Of a stretch of 64,000 nt of DNA, positions 1-10,615 are shown piece by piece. Position 1 is the stretch's first letter; every line of letters begins with the position of its first letter. The notes under the pieces are model-generated. The model saw only the letters and a program-made list of their open reading frames with translations, did no database searches and had not been told where the DNA came from. Source of the stretch: Cenococcum geophilum 1.58 (taxonomy: Eukaryota; Ascomycota; Dothideomycetes; Gloniales; Gloniaceae); the NCBI GenBank assembly GCA_001692895.1, contig KV748181.1:124001-188000 (forward strand), read 5' to 3'. Made by a program: the position numbers and the translations under genes.

Positions 1-769
1 GGGCAGTAGTAGGGCAGCTACTTAGTTTTAAAAGGGTAGAAGCCCCCCGAAGGCGCGAGAAATCTGCTAAATTTCTCGTAAAGGGAGAATTGAACTTGGC
101 GCCACTATATCCACTCCCATCAGTGCCGTTTCCAAAGCAGAGCTTCCTTGGAATAACGGCTTTTTATTACTTGTGCGAATCGCTTTTTTGCCTATGCTGG
201 TCCTTGGGGCGTTAGACTTCTTCATTGGCAGGCTTTTATGCTCCGAGGCGTTGATGGACGTTCTGCAGCGGGCCAAGAGAGCGAAACCCGTTTTTCATGG
301 ATTCCGGGCTGGTCGCGCGGGCGTGGAGATGACGCCGCGCGGTGGATGCTGCGTAAAAGGTATAGGCGGATGGGCCTGGCTGAGGGTTGAGATAGGCGGA
401 TTAGTCATAGTCCTTTCCCCCGCTCTCGTAGTATTGGTGAGTGGTTGGAGGCCAGGCCAATCAATATCCGAGTCGTTTCGACTATCAGAAAATGGGATAT
501 CTTTTGGGCCACACCGAGAAGACTACTTCTGAGCATTCAATGCATATTCCCACATTCCAGGTCAGCCATCATCTCCCATCAAAACCGTATGGTGGTGCCG
601 ATGAAGCTGGAAAATGGTTGAGCATAGACACTATCAAGAGACTAAGATTTTTTACTTAAATTTTATACTACATTAACAAATCCATATAGATGAAATACGC
701 TCTAATCTCCCCACCCTTATTTACCCTTATTTACCCTCAATTCTATCCAAAGAAAAAAACAGCACACAT
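1..769. other. Intergenic / window edge, no gene recognised
   Basis: Only short overlapping open frames are present on both strands and none resembles a family I know. The last ~100 bases are AT-rich and lie just downstream of the H+-ATPase stop codon, so they probably hold its 3' UTR and polyadenylation region. Confidence 0.5.
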
Positions 770-3700
770 CTAATCATCCTCTTCTTCCACCACCGCCTTC
801 GCCGCAAGGATATACCTATCATTCCCATGTCCATCCACCTCATGCTCCAGCGCCAGCTTGCTGAGCGCCGCAATCATGTTCTCGATCGCCGGGTCCTTGT
901 GGCTGCGATCCTTGCGGCCCAAGTTGTTGAGCCAAGTGATGCGGTTGAGCAGGTAGTAGACGATAGCAATAACGATCGTGACGCCGATCGAGTATCCCCA
1001 AACCACGACAACAGTGACGATGTCGGTCCAGCCGTCGCCGCGCTGGTGCACGTGGTCGGCCGGGTGGTCGACAGGCGGGTTGCCGGACAGCCAGCCGAAG
1101 AGACAGAAGATCGTCGCCAGGGCGTCCACACCGAGGATCGCGAGGACGAGCTGCCACGACGGCCAGGTCTTGCCGCCGCGCGTGACGAAGATGAGCCAGT
1201 TTTCGGTCAGCGAGACCTCGAGGAACAGGATCTCTTGCACGGAGCCGAAGTTCTGGATAATGCCGCCGTTCGGGAGGTACAGCGTGCCGCGGATGACCCA
1301 GGTGCCGAGCGCGAGGAGCACGCCGAGGATGATGGAGATGATCCAGATCTTAGGGAGCTGCCATTCGACGGGGCGGGCTTCCGAGTGGGCGTTGTCGTAG
1401 GCGACGGCGACAGTGGCTAAATCGGCGAAGAGGGCGATGAAGACGATGAGTTCTACGCGCATGGTCTCGTTGATGATGAGCATGGAGGTGACGAGGTAGA
1501 TTTCGAGATGCAGGCAGAGCGCGATACGGTATTGGATGTAGGCCTTCATACGCTGGAAGATCTGTCGGGCAGTCTTAATAGCGAGGACGATGGTGCTGAG
1601 ACCAGGGGCCAGGAAGACGATATCAGCAGCTGCCTGGGCGGCTTCTGAGGCGCCCTCGACGGCGATACCGCAATCAGCTTTCTTCAAAGAAGGAGCGTCG
1701 TTGACACCTGGGCAAGTTAGTTTGGCACAGGACAGAAGACGAGTAGGGAGTCGTTACCATCTCCAGTCATAGCCGTAAGATGACCTCTCTGTTGAAGCAT
1801 CTCCACGACTTGATATTTATGTTCAGGGAAAACCTCGGCGAAACCATCCGCACGCTCAACCAAGTCGTGCTGGGTAGTACCAGAAATACCACCGTGGATG
1901 AGTTTCTGAGAGTTGTAAACCTTTGTTCCGAGAGCAAGCATCTTGCAAGTTTCCTTGGCAATAGCAATGGCATCACCAGTAAGCATCTTGACGGGAACAC
2001 CGAGTTGCTGTGCTTCAACAATGGTCTGAGCAGTGTCCTCACGAGGAGGATCGAACATAGACAGTAGACCAAGAAGGATCCAGTCACCATCATTCTTCTG
2101 GTAGGCTACACCGAGAGAACGGAAACCCCTTCTGGCGAATTCGGTGGCCTTGTCCTTGAATAGATCGGAAGTCTCCCTATCGCAGTTTGTTAGGTTGAGA
2201 ATGGCCTTTGGTGCACCCTTTGCGCAGACGTATTTGTCGCCGCCCATATAGCAAACAGAAGTGATGCGCTTTGAGACAGGGTCGAAAGGGGTGAATTTCT
2301 CAGTCTTCCAGCCTTGCCGAAGGATTTCTCGTGCCTTTGGGTAGCGCTTCATTGTTAGAATTGTCACCTTGTCAATTGGGTCGAGTGATTTCAGGTTGTG
2401 AGATGAGGCCAAAGCTGCAATAGCCATCATCCAGTTAACGTCCTGACCTTCAGCGACATATGGCTCGCGAATGCTGAGCTGGTTGGCAGTTAAGGTACCA
2501 GTCTTATCAGAGCAGAGAACGTCGACACCCTAGCATATTGGTCAATCAAGTAGATAGGATTTAGAACAGAAGATATCCATACAGCCAAAGACTCGATAGC
2601 CGTCAACTTCTGTACAATGGCTTTCTGCTTTGCCAAGTACGCGGCACCGACGGCAAGTGTCGTTGTGGTGACAACAGGGAGACTGTAAATGCATGTTAGC
2701 TAACTGCGAGTTTGAAAGTCGTATGACTCAGATTTTCACTTACCCGACGGGAACACCAACAATGAGCAGGATAAGGGCATAATGCAGCAAGTTAACAGAG
2801 CTGTTTTCAGGCGTAGCGATTTTCAAGTGGTGGTAGAAACCGCCAATCCAAGCGATCAGAATCCAGAAGACGACAAGGATCAGCAAAGTCGTACCGATGG
2901 AGTTCATGATAGCTTTGAAATGACCCTGGTCTTTGGCTCCCTGAACGAGACTAGCGGTGCGTCCAACGAAAGAATGCTTTGCCGACGTGATGGTAACAGC
3001 ATATGCTTTACCGCGCTTGCAGCCAGTAGTGTAGTAGACTACGTCTCCCATGAACTTGTCAACGGCAAGGGATTCTCCAGTGATGGCGGACTGATCGCAA
3101 GCAACAATAGTATGGCCTTGAGCGAGATGTTCGTCTTCATCGTGGTCGTCATCCATGTCATTGTCTTTCTTCTCATCATCAGGATCTTCGTCAGAGGAGA
3201 ATTTGTCCTCCTCTTTCATCTTCTTGTATTTCTCAAAATCCTCAGGTGCATAGTAGTCGCAGATGAGTCTGGCATCAGCTGGTACAGTTTGACCTTCTTC
3301 GATAATGATCTAGGTACGTTAATATTGCATGGCCTTCAGAGGAGGCCTTGTACCCACAATGTCACCAGGAACAATCTCACGGGCGAGGATTGTCTCCTCA
3401 CGGCCATCACGAACGACAGTTGCTTTCATGGCAATGTCACCCTTCAAGCTAGCAACGACATCGGCGGCCTGCTTCTCTTGGTACCAACCGACAATGGCGT
3501 TGAGCATAAGAATACCAATGATGACGCCGAAATCGACCCAGTCTCGGAGACCGGCAGCAAGAATTACAGCGAGCTCCATAACTATTCCAGAATTAGCATT
3601 ATACTAACTCCAGATGGGAGGAAAGCTCACCGTAGAGAATAGGGCCGGTGAAGTAGGACAGGAACTTCAAGAACATGTTTTCCTTCTCAGTAGCAAGTTC

Positions 3701-4045
3701 ATTGGGCCCAAAACGCTTGCGTCTCTGGTCGACCTGCGCAGCGCTGATGCCCTGCTTGATGTCGGCATTGAGCCAGTCGTCGGGCACCACTCCCGTGTCT
3801 GAGCCAGCGGCCTCGCTCGAGGTGCCGCGACGCCAGAAAGCCCACCAGTGACCAGGTTTGCGGGCGTCGATAGCATTTTTCAAGTGGTCCTCCTCCTCGA
3901 GCGCGACAGCCTTCGGGTCACGATAGGTGGTGATGTACTTCTGGAGAGCAGCATACTCGTCCAGATTGTCATAACCACCATCGTATGAAAGAGAGCGCTC
4001 CCCATCAACATCACCGTTCTCGAGGTCTTCCGGATGCCTTGCCAT
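770..4045 (-). CDS. Plasma-membrane proton-pumping P-type ATPase (P3A, PMA family)
   Basis: ATP-driven H+ export across the plasma membrane, which energises secondary transport and pH homeostasis. Six exons fit complement(join(770..1707, 1758..2529, 2583..2682, 2744..3309, 3358..3581, 3631..4045)). All five introns (48-61 nt) have GT-AG ends and the phases close to give 1004 aa. Family marks in order: actuator TGES (about residue 290), the PVG turn of a membrane helix (end of exon 3), phosphorylation motif CSDKTGT with the acceptor Asp near residue 443, KGAPK nucleotide-binding loop, TGDGVNDAPS hinge near 690, then the C-terminal membrane helices. An unusual Asp/Glu-rich run lies at about residues 250-275, ahead of TGES, as I recall for PMA2-like fungal paralogues. 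The start MARHPEDL is the first ATG that gives a normal cytosolic N-terminus; the frame stays open upstream but is not protein-like. The C-terminus ends in EEEDD. Whether this is the essential PMA1 or a second isoform cannot be told here, so no symbol is given. Confidence 0.96.
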
Positions 4046-5424
4046 GGTCCAACTTGTCGCCCAACCGAGCCTGATTGATATTATAGGTACAAACGACGAA
4101 CTGACAACCAAGCGAAAAGCAAACCGCTGAAAGAGTAGAGAACCCTCAACTGACGGCGGGGAGGGCAGACATTTTATGCACTCGCAGGCTGTCGGCCAAT
4201 GCCCCGGAGGGGGGTATTGACGTCGTGGAGGAGTGTAATCAATCCAGCCTGGCCCAAATGCCTTAGGCAGCACGATAATCAGTACCAAATGGATCCGCAA
4301 TTTTTCATTTGAGCAGATCCAATTCACGTCGAGGCAAGACATGCAAGTAAGGGTCGGCCGATACTACGTAGAACCGCGCGATTTAGCAGGTTTTGCACGG
4401 GTGGGGTTTCGAGGCAAAGCGCGACAGAAAGGTTGGTAGGGTGGGATAGAGTAGGTCAGGATAGGATAGGTCAAGTGGCCAACTCGCGTTGCCGAAGTTT
4501 ATGCTACCATGGCTGCTAAGATGGAGCAGGCCGGATCATCGGCAGGNGGGAAAAATGGCGCAGAGAAAAATCTGGATGGACTTGGACGTTCTTGGATGCT
4601 CTTGGATGTTCTTGGATGGGTCGGCGCAAAAGTTTGGACGAAAGCGCGAATAACGCGGCGGGCAAAGGCGCTGACACGCCGACCGTGACGTCGGAGGCTC
4701 CAGTGTCTAGACCATTGTAAACGATGTCACCGGGCGGGAGAGTCGGCTCGCAAAAAAAAATGGAAATAAGCGTTTGTCAAGCGTCGTCTCGTCAAGCATT
4801 GTTAGATCGCTTTTGAGTGCTGGGCTAAGCTTTTTGTCGTGCTTGGCAAGGCTGTTTTGTTCCTGGCTTGTCCCCGTCCCTCTTTTCTGAAGGCAGCTAT
4901 GCCATGCGAGAGCTCCACTTTTACTGCGAACAATTTTCCGCAAAAGCGTTTCTTGTACACCTCTCCCGGCTGTTGGTCCCCAAAGAAGAAAATTTCTTTC
5001 TTCTCAACTGCAGCCGTGAGCCTGTAAAGGGATTTCGGCTTCATTCTCGCCCTTCGTGTTATTATTACGCGCTTTCAGCGCTCCAAAATTCCCGCAAAAT
5101 GCCCGTAAGACGGCTCCCCATATCCTTTAGCAGCCACTTACAGCCGGCCTAAGACAGCATATGCAGCCGCACTTTCATCGGTTAAGCATCGTCAACGTTC
5201 CGGACAATAATTATGAACCATGAATTGATCAGCCGTGGGCACTGTGCCTCAGGGGGGCTCCCGTGCAGGTGCAAGTGCCCCACGTAAATCTCGCACGATC
5301 GCCCCCGAGCTCTGTGCTTCAGCAGCGTTTCCTGCGCCTTTCATTCCCGCTTCATCGTCCTGCCAACTATTAATCATTTCGTGAGTGCATCTGCAAATCA
5401 CTATCTTCTCAATTATGCACACTA
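4046..5424. other. ATPase upstream region, no other gene recognised
   Basis: Apart from the 10-bp repeat array and a purine-rich run at 4434-4475 (pyrimidine-rich on the ATPase coding strand, as in many fungal promoters), I see nothing I can name. The open frames at 4707-5152 are short and overlap on both strands. One ambiguous base lies at 4546. Confidence 0.4.
4582..4620. repeat. 10-bp direct repeat upstream of the H+-ATPase
   Basis: Four tandem copies of TTGGAYGYTC (the last partial) lie about 540 bp upstream of the ATPase start. On the coding strand they read GARCRTCCAA. Clustered short repeats in a promoter can be transcription-factor sites, but nothing here proves that. Confidence 0.5.
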
Positions 5425-6344
5425 ATGGAACTAGATGATCACAATGGACTCCACCGCTCCTTACCCCAAATTTGTCGAGAAACTTCAAATTTTATGTACC
5501 TCACGAACTCCGCCTCGACATCTTTCGTTCTGAAAGGGACATTATGGCTTCGACCTCATTGGTGTGAAGAAACTCAATTTAATTTGACCTTTGTTCCCAA
5601 CGAGAATTGCGAACACGACAGGCTCCAGTGGATTCTCCCGTACCTTCGGCCTGGGCATGTAGGATGGAGCATTGCAGCTGAAGCAGCGGAAGCGTTATAC
5701 AGCGGTGAACACAGGTTTCGAATCAACGCAGGGTTGTTGCTGGAGTTTCTATCAAAATGCCCTCTCGCCCAAGGCATTCGACCTGGAAGTTTGATCCGAA
5801 AGATCCCGCTTGGCATTGACGAGGACGCTCATTTAATCGGCGAAGGACGAGACAAGCAAGGCCACGAAGAGCTGATTGGTTATAATGAAGGAGAGTCGGA
5901 ATACCAACGACAGCCAAGAAATCAGCGGAATGCGCTCTTGCGAAAGTGCTAGAAGGCTCTCTTGACCGTGCCTCACCTCCGCTCGTTGGAAGTCCATATC
6001 ATGCCAGTCGAGGATCTATTGCCTGCACGCGAAGTCAAATACTTCGAAGTGAGGGACATAGCGCCATCTGTGTTCTGACTCTGGGCCAAGGGGGTCCTTC
6101 CATCCGTGTACCTTTGCGTATCGAACGAAAACAAGCCTCCGCCAATTGGTACCTGCAAGGAATACATGGATCAGAATCTGTCCAGATTTCGAATACTCGA
6201 CTCACCACATTTCATATTTCTTCCCAATCTTTGCTAGACTCAAAGACCGGGCCGATGAACTGCGTGAAGTTGCGAGGGCAATTGAACCCAGCCCATTCAT
6301 CAGTGAAGAGATTTCGGAAGAGCCGTGGCTTGCCTCGGTGTGAA
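5425..6344 (+). pseudogene. Decayed host gene, possibly of the fungal 2EXR/F-box-like kind
   Basis: Protein-like segments appear in succession but in different frames. One open frame at 5425-5952 holds a segment reading AAEAAEALYSGEHRFR, which resembles the 'EA.E.LYG.N.F.F' core of small fungal 2EXR/F-box-like proteins. Next comes LRSLEVHIMPVEDLLPAREV (about 5970-6060) in a second frame, then ARLKDRADELREVARAIEP (about 6230-6300) in a third. The jumps do not sit at convincing intron borders, so I read this as a pseudogene with at least two frame changes, although an unusual intron set cannot be excluded. The family assignment is weak. It stands alone between the ATPase and a gene-poor stretch. 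Confidence 0.4.
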
Positions 6345-7916
6345 GATCTTACCTACAACCAGAAACGAATAATTCAACAAAGTAAACTTGATGATTGGTT
6401 AAGAGACCTGCTCGTGCGTCTTGAACTTGACAAAAGTGAGTCTTACCGGAGCTGCCACCTTTTATATGAAGACCTTACCCAATTAACCAACCGAGGGTGT
6501 TTAATGGATTGATAACGACTTCAGAAGGGCCCGGACCAAACGACAGCTCTCAACCACATCCGACTAAGATGCTACTCTGCCAACCAAAAAGATGCGATTC
6601 GAGTGATGATTCTTCACGTTAATTCACATCGATCCGAAAACCAGATTTCAACTATCCCATTAAATATCAGATCCTATTTCTTTCTAGTCAATGCAACCTT
6701 TAATCGACGTCTAGGAGAATATGTAACCATTTTCCACCGCGCATACACTCTCCTTTTTTTCACAATACCGTTTCACGTGCCTATATAATTTATCAAACAT
6801 ATGAACCAGGCGGATTTCTTTTAAACCCTGTTTTCGATGTTTAAATATCCTATTGTAGAGGCAATTTAATGTTAATAAAAGGTGAGCTTTCCAGTTAACA
6901 GCGTCGTCTCAGCACGTCTAGGTGTCGTGACAGACGAAGACATCAAAGCCCGTCTTTTCTTCGAATTCGGATCTACCTCGGGTGTACATTCACGCAGGCC
7001 GCCCACTGCTACAAAGTTTCCATCCTTTCGATTCATTTTAGCGATGATGAGAAATGTATCTGCTGGATTGCTCTATTGACCAGTCATCCTCAAAATGGCG
7101 CTCTCAATTCAGCTTCACGACGCACATCTCATGACCTCAACTTCAGCTTCAGCCTTGTTGAATTGGCAACTTCAAAAGTGGCCTGCTCCCGAACTTCAAC
7201 ACTCCGTACGAAAAGTTCGATTTTCAATAGCATTGGCCACGGCACCCGAACAAAACATCACCATCTTATCAAATTCAACTAGCCACTCTCAAGAGGTGTG
7301 ATACTACGTGGAAGATAACATTAGACCGGGAATATTATATTGATGCTTGTACAAATTTGCAGAGCCATGCGCACAGGGGTAAGTGAGGGCACGTGAGGCA
7401 GAGGTGTGAAATACCTCACACCGGCCGGAGGGCTGAATAGCCTCCGAAAAGTCCCAGGGAGGATAAGTATGGCTGTACCTATGTGTCTTCTCGTAAATGT
7501 TGACAGCCGGGATTTTTAAACTCCTTCATTGTTAGAATGTGCGTACACGAGACCCGTTGCTGGATGATATATTTACTCTGGGAGTACTCTTAGTACCCGA
7601 TATAGCCAGGGCAACTGCTTCATGNAATGATTCAATTCCATTATTGCGTATACCGCATACCGTACTGCTCATGCATCTTTCCAATCTCGGCGGTATACCG
7701 TCCATGCTTCCACCAATCGAATTAAAACTCGTAAAATAAAGACAATGCTGCGAGTTTGCGACCTGGAAATTTCGCAAGTGGATGAAAGTAGAGACGGTAA
7801 ATTGCTATTCCCACAAGCCATATAAACCATAGCACCAGCGTCGTGACTATAATCTTGCACGGAGTCAGGTCCGCATAGAACCCCATAATCTGCGCCCCTA
7901 GTCAGTGAAGCCAACA
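6345..7916. other. Gene-poor stretch, no gene recognised
   Basis: Short frames near 6880-7300 and 7530-7910 overlap on both strands and match no family known to me. An ambiguous base sits at 7625. A small hairpin (GGTGTGA/TCACACC) occurs near 7407-7425. Confidence 0.4.
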
Positions 7917-7979
7917 GGCAGCGTCGCTGACAGCTAGCTGCTGATGTAAGCTGTCAGCCAGCGTTAAGATTATAGCAGC

Positions 7980-8003
7980 CAGTCAGCGTAGATACATGCA
8001 GCG
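7980..8003 (+). repeat. Left copy of a 24-bp direct repeat in a GCTGACAG-motif cluster
   Basis: CAGTCAGCGTA followed by ATACATGCAGCG lies in a cluster of GCTGACAG/CTGTCAGC motifs (about 7917-8022). A near-identical copy lies at 8905-8928 in a second such cluster. The ~0.9 kb between them is AT-rich and holds a MITE. This may mark the ends of an older element, but no target duplication was found. Confidence 0.4.
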
Positions 8004-8448
8004 CGCTGTCAGCTCGCTGCATAGGTGGTAAGGAAGGATCAATTGGGTGGTGTTTTAAAGCTTTTTGGTAGACTTTTAGGTAGTTTAAGGATCTTCGGCC
8101 AAAATTCGGTTGGGAGGCCTTGGATATCCCATACTAAATTGTATGGAAATCCTGTCGAAGTAGTTCCGATCACTGCTGTATTAGGGTTAGATCAGGGGTG
8201 TCTATGACTCGTCCATCATGTATATATAGCCTCATTTTCTTCATAGATCAATCTTCACACGAGTTCTTCTTTCCTGACGCCTGCGCACGGACCCTCAATC
8301 GACAAATCCCCAATATCCCTATCGCGTATTTGGACGCGTCTACCCATAATATTAACTATTTTGTTAATACAGCAATATGTAACACGCCCTACACCCTGCC
8401 TTTTAGCCGGGCGGTAGAGCTTCTTCCTCTACTCCTTCCCTATTAAAT

Positions 8449-8708
8449 TTACAATCTATATCTTAAGCTCTTCGCCAGCTAGAGATCTCTTCTTAATAAA
8501 ATCTAACTTTAAAATAGAGCTTAAAGAGCCCGCTTAACTACCTAATCTAAATACTTACTGCTAATATTACCACCCCCCTTAAAGCCTCCGTGGCGCGCTA
8601 ACTGAATCTAACGGTTTTTAAATACTATATAAGGTTAATTAGGATAGATTTAAGATTGGGCACCGTTAATATTTGTATATGCTAAAGCGCTGCCAAAAAT
8701 CTAAAATT
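8449..8708. other. AT-rich decayed repeat remnant
   Basis: A RIP-like AT-rich patch between normal-composition sequence and the MITE. No coding or terminal structure could be named. A TATA-like tatatatag at about 8220 upstream could belong to an old LTR, but no duplication supports one. Confidence 0.35.
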
Positions 8709-8716
8709 TAACTCTA

Positions 8717-8847
8717 TCCCTTCGCACGTTGGTTTGCGTCCTACGGTATCGATAAGGGCCTGGCCAATAAGAGGCGCCCGTTGGGCGCCCGTGTGTACGA
8801 TGTTCCTAGGCTTGGCGCCAAGTGTAGGACTCCAACGTGCGAAGGGA
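8717..8847. mobile_element. 131-bp hAT-like MITE with perfect 8-bp target duplication
   Basis: Perfect 16-bp terminal inverted repeats TCCCTTCGCACGTTGG (8717-8732 and, reversed, 8832-8847), followed on both arms by a second shared block GTCCTAC. The element is flanked by perfect 8-bp direct repeats taactcta (8709-8716 and 8848-8855). An 8-bp duplication is typical of hAT transposons, and the size with no coding capacity makes this a non-autonomous miniature element. The interior holds GGCGCCC-type palindromes. It sits in an AT-rich remnant and has not itself drifted to AT. Confidence 0.88.
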
Positions 8848-8904
8848 TAACTCTACCACGTCTATACAATTTACCTAATTAGGATAAGCGCGCTGACAGC
8901 GGTA

Positions 8905-8928
8905 CAGTCAGCGTATACACATCCAGCG
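8905..8928 (+). repeat. Right copy of the 24-bp direct repeat
   Basis: Partner of 7980-8003, in a second cluster of GCTGACAG-type motifs (about 8887-8960). The two copies differ at a few positions. Confidence 0.4.
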
Positions 8929-8960
8929 TAGCGTTCAGCGAGCGACTTGATTAACGCAGT

Positions 8961-9491
8961 CAGTCATCGGTAGGGATCTAGCTTGGCGGTCCAGGAGGGG
9001 TCCCAGGTGCGCCGTCTGGTGGGAAGGGCCGGACCGAGCTCGATTTGATGTACGCATCCGCTTTCTGTTCGAACTTTATATGAGTTTCTGGTGCCAGTAA
9101 TGCTATTTGCCGAAAGCAGCCAAGAGTTTCTGCGGCGCTATTGTGAAAGGTGGAGGCTGCTTAAACTGTGCGCTGGAGCGTTTCGAGATTTATAGCCGGT
9201 ACGCTTCGCGCCAGTACCTGTGTTTTTGTTTGAGCAGAATTTTCCATTCCGATAAGGCCAGGGCATTTTCGAAGCGAGCGAAGCACGATCTGCCGACGCC
9301 ATCGACATTTCAGATAAGCACCTGAGAACTTCCTGAACATAAGAAGTAAGTTTTAACATTATTTAGGCTTTGCTAAACTCTCCTTACAACCCTTCCAAAA
9401 ATATTTCAAAGCCGCGGTAAAACGCCTGAAGACATTCAGAAGGTCCAACCTCAAGAGCTAACCAACAACTCTTACAACCATAACATCTTTC
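8961..9491. other. Intergenic, no gene recognised
   Basis: Normal base composition with short opposing frames around 9107-9359. Nothing here is recognisable. Confidence 0.35.
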
Positions 9492-9629
9492 TCACTCTAT
9501 AACCATCAACAGATCATTAGTGGTACTACTAGGACCAGTCCCTCTGCTTGAACGGTGCCTTCGATGGTAATTAGCTGAAACAGAGGAGATGACGGCGAGG
9601 CCCCCAAGAATGATGATAGCAAAGCCCAT
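9492..9629 (-). CDS. Possible 45-aa single-span membrane protein, or last exon of a longer gene
   Basis: Reads MGFAIIILGGLAVISSVSA, a clean hydrophobic helix, then a basic patch NYHRRHRSSRG and a polar tail ending LLMVIE. The frame stays open upstream of this Met, so it may be the tail of a larger spliced gene whose upstream exons I could not define. It lies about 200 bp downstream of the F-box-like gene on the same strand. No family is recognised. Confidence 0.25.
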   Translation of the reverse strand: MGFAIIILGGLAVISSVSANYHRRHRSSRGTGPSSTTNDLLMVIE

Positions 9630-9842
9630 CGCTACTAAATGCCTTTGGGTTTGTTGCAAAAGTGAGGTAAGACTTCATAGGCAGCCCTTCCCTTTAATGG
9701 AAGCTTATCATGCCCATGCGGGAAAATGTGATCTTTGTTATCCATCTAATGCCCATACAGCCGTAAAATAAGCACGTAAGCTGTCAGAATGTTTCTTCAT
9801 CTTTTCACCGAAAATTCGCAGTATATCAGATGCTGCGTAAGT

Positions 9843-10615
9843 CTAACCCGAAAATATCCAGCGGTCAGCAGCGTCATCCGGATGCATGCTGAAAGCTGAA
9901 TTCTGCAACCACGGCTTCGCCACCCTCCGCGTCGTGAGCACCTCCCAATAGAATAGCTGACACAGCTTTCGCCAGTCGAAGGAGATCTCTTTGGCATCTG
10001 TGTCGAACGCTAGATCGGGCAAGTGTAAGCTTTTGAGTGTGTTTTGGAGGCGAACAAAGTGCACGTTGCGAGGTAGGACTTCCCGTGCCTGAGCCCACTG
10101 CGTGCAGAAAATATCTAATTTTGGTGGAGATGAGTAAACCGGCTCATGAAACTGATTTCGGTGTTGCAGAGGCGGATTCGCAGATTTTAGAACAAACACG
10201 GCAAGTTGGCTGTTTGGTGAGAATCTGGTGAATTTGAAAAGGAAGAAGCGTTGAGGGTCGCCAAACTCAAAAATCTCAGGCGCATGTCTATAAGATGATT
10301 AGTCTACGAAATCTTCAAGATGTTCGAAAACTCCTTTCCTGAATCTCTCGCAAGGCTGATTTAATTTACTGACGACTTAATGAAATATGAAAAGCGGCTC
10401 TTAGGGAGAAATTGCTCTTACCGGCAGATCTGCGTCTGGCTAACGTGTATCGTAATAGATGCTTGGGCAATCGTAGGTACCGCGAGGATTTTCTCTGCGT
10501 AATACTGGAAGTCACGAGAGACGCGGCGAACAGCGAACCAAAGATGGCACTTGTCGTTGTCTTCGTATGCCAATATATTCAACCACAGCTCTGCCGGGAG
10601 TACTGCTACAGGCAT
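9843..10615 (-). CDS. F-box-like protein, two exons
   Basis: The exons fit complement(join(9843..10287, 10422..10615)). The 134-nt intron has GTAAGA and ATAG ends and the phases close (212 aa from this Met). The N-terminus MPVAVLPAELWLNILAYED is an F-box core (LP.EL...I), followed by VRRVSRDFQYYAEK. Further on, AKEISFDWRKLCQLFY matches a 'EISF(D/N)W..L' segment common in large fungal F-box-like families. Such proteins usually recruit substrates to SCF ubiquitin ligases; the substrate is unknown. An in-frame Met 13 codons upstream (10654) is possible, but the later start puts the F-box at the N-terminus as in relatives. The protein is short for the family. Confidence 0.7.

Noticed and set aside
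827-1420. 197-codon open frame opposite the H+-ATPase
   Set aside because: It is the antisense shadow of the ATPase's last exon; the sense strand has clear family motifs.
2782-3642. 286-codon plus-strand open frame
   Set aside because: It runs antisense to several ATPase exons and crosses their introns without protein-like content.
8176-8385. Possible solo LTR (TATA-like tatatatag, ends near TGTAACA)
   Set aside because: No 5-bp duplication and no matching partner in the window.
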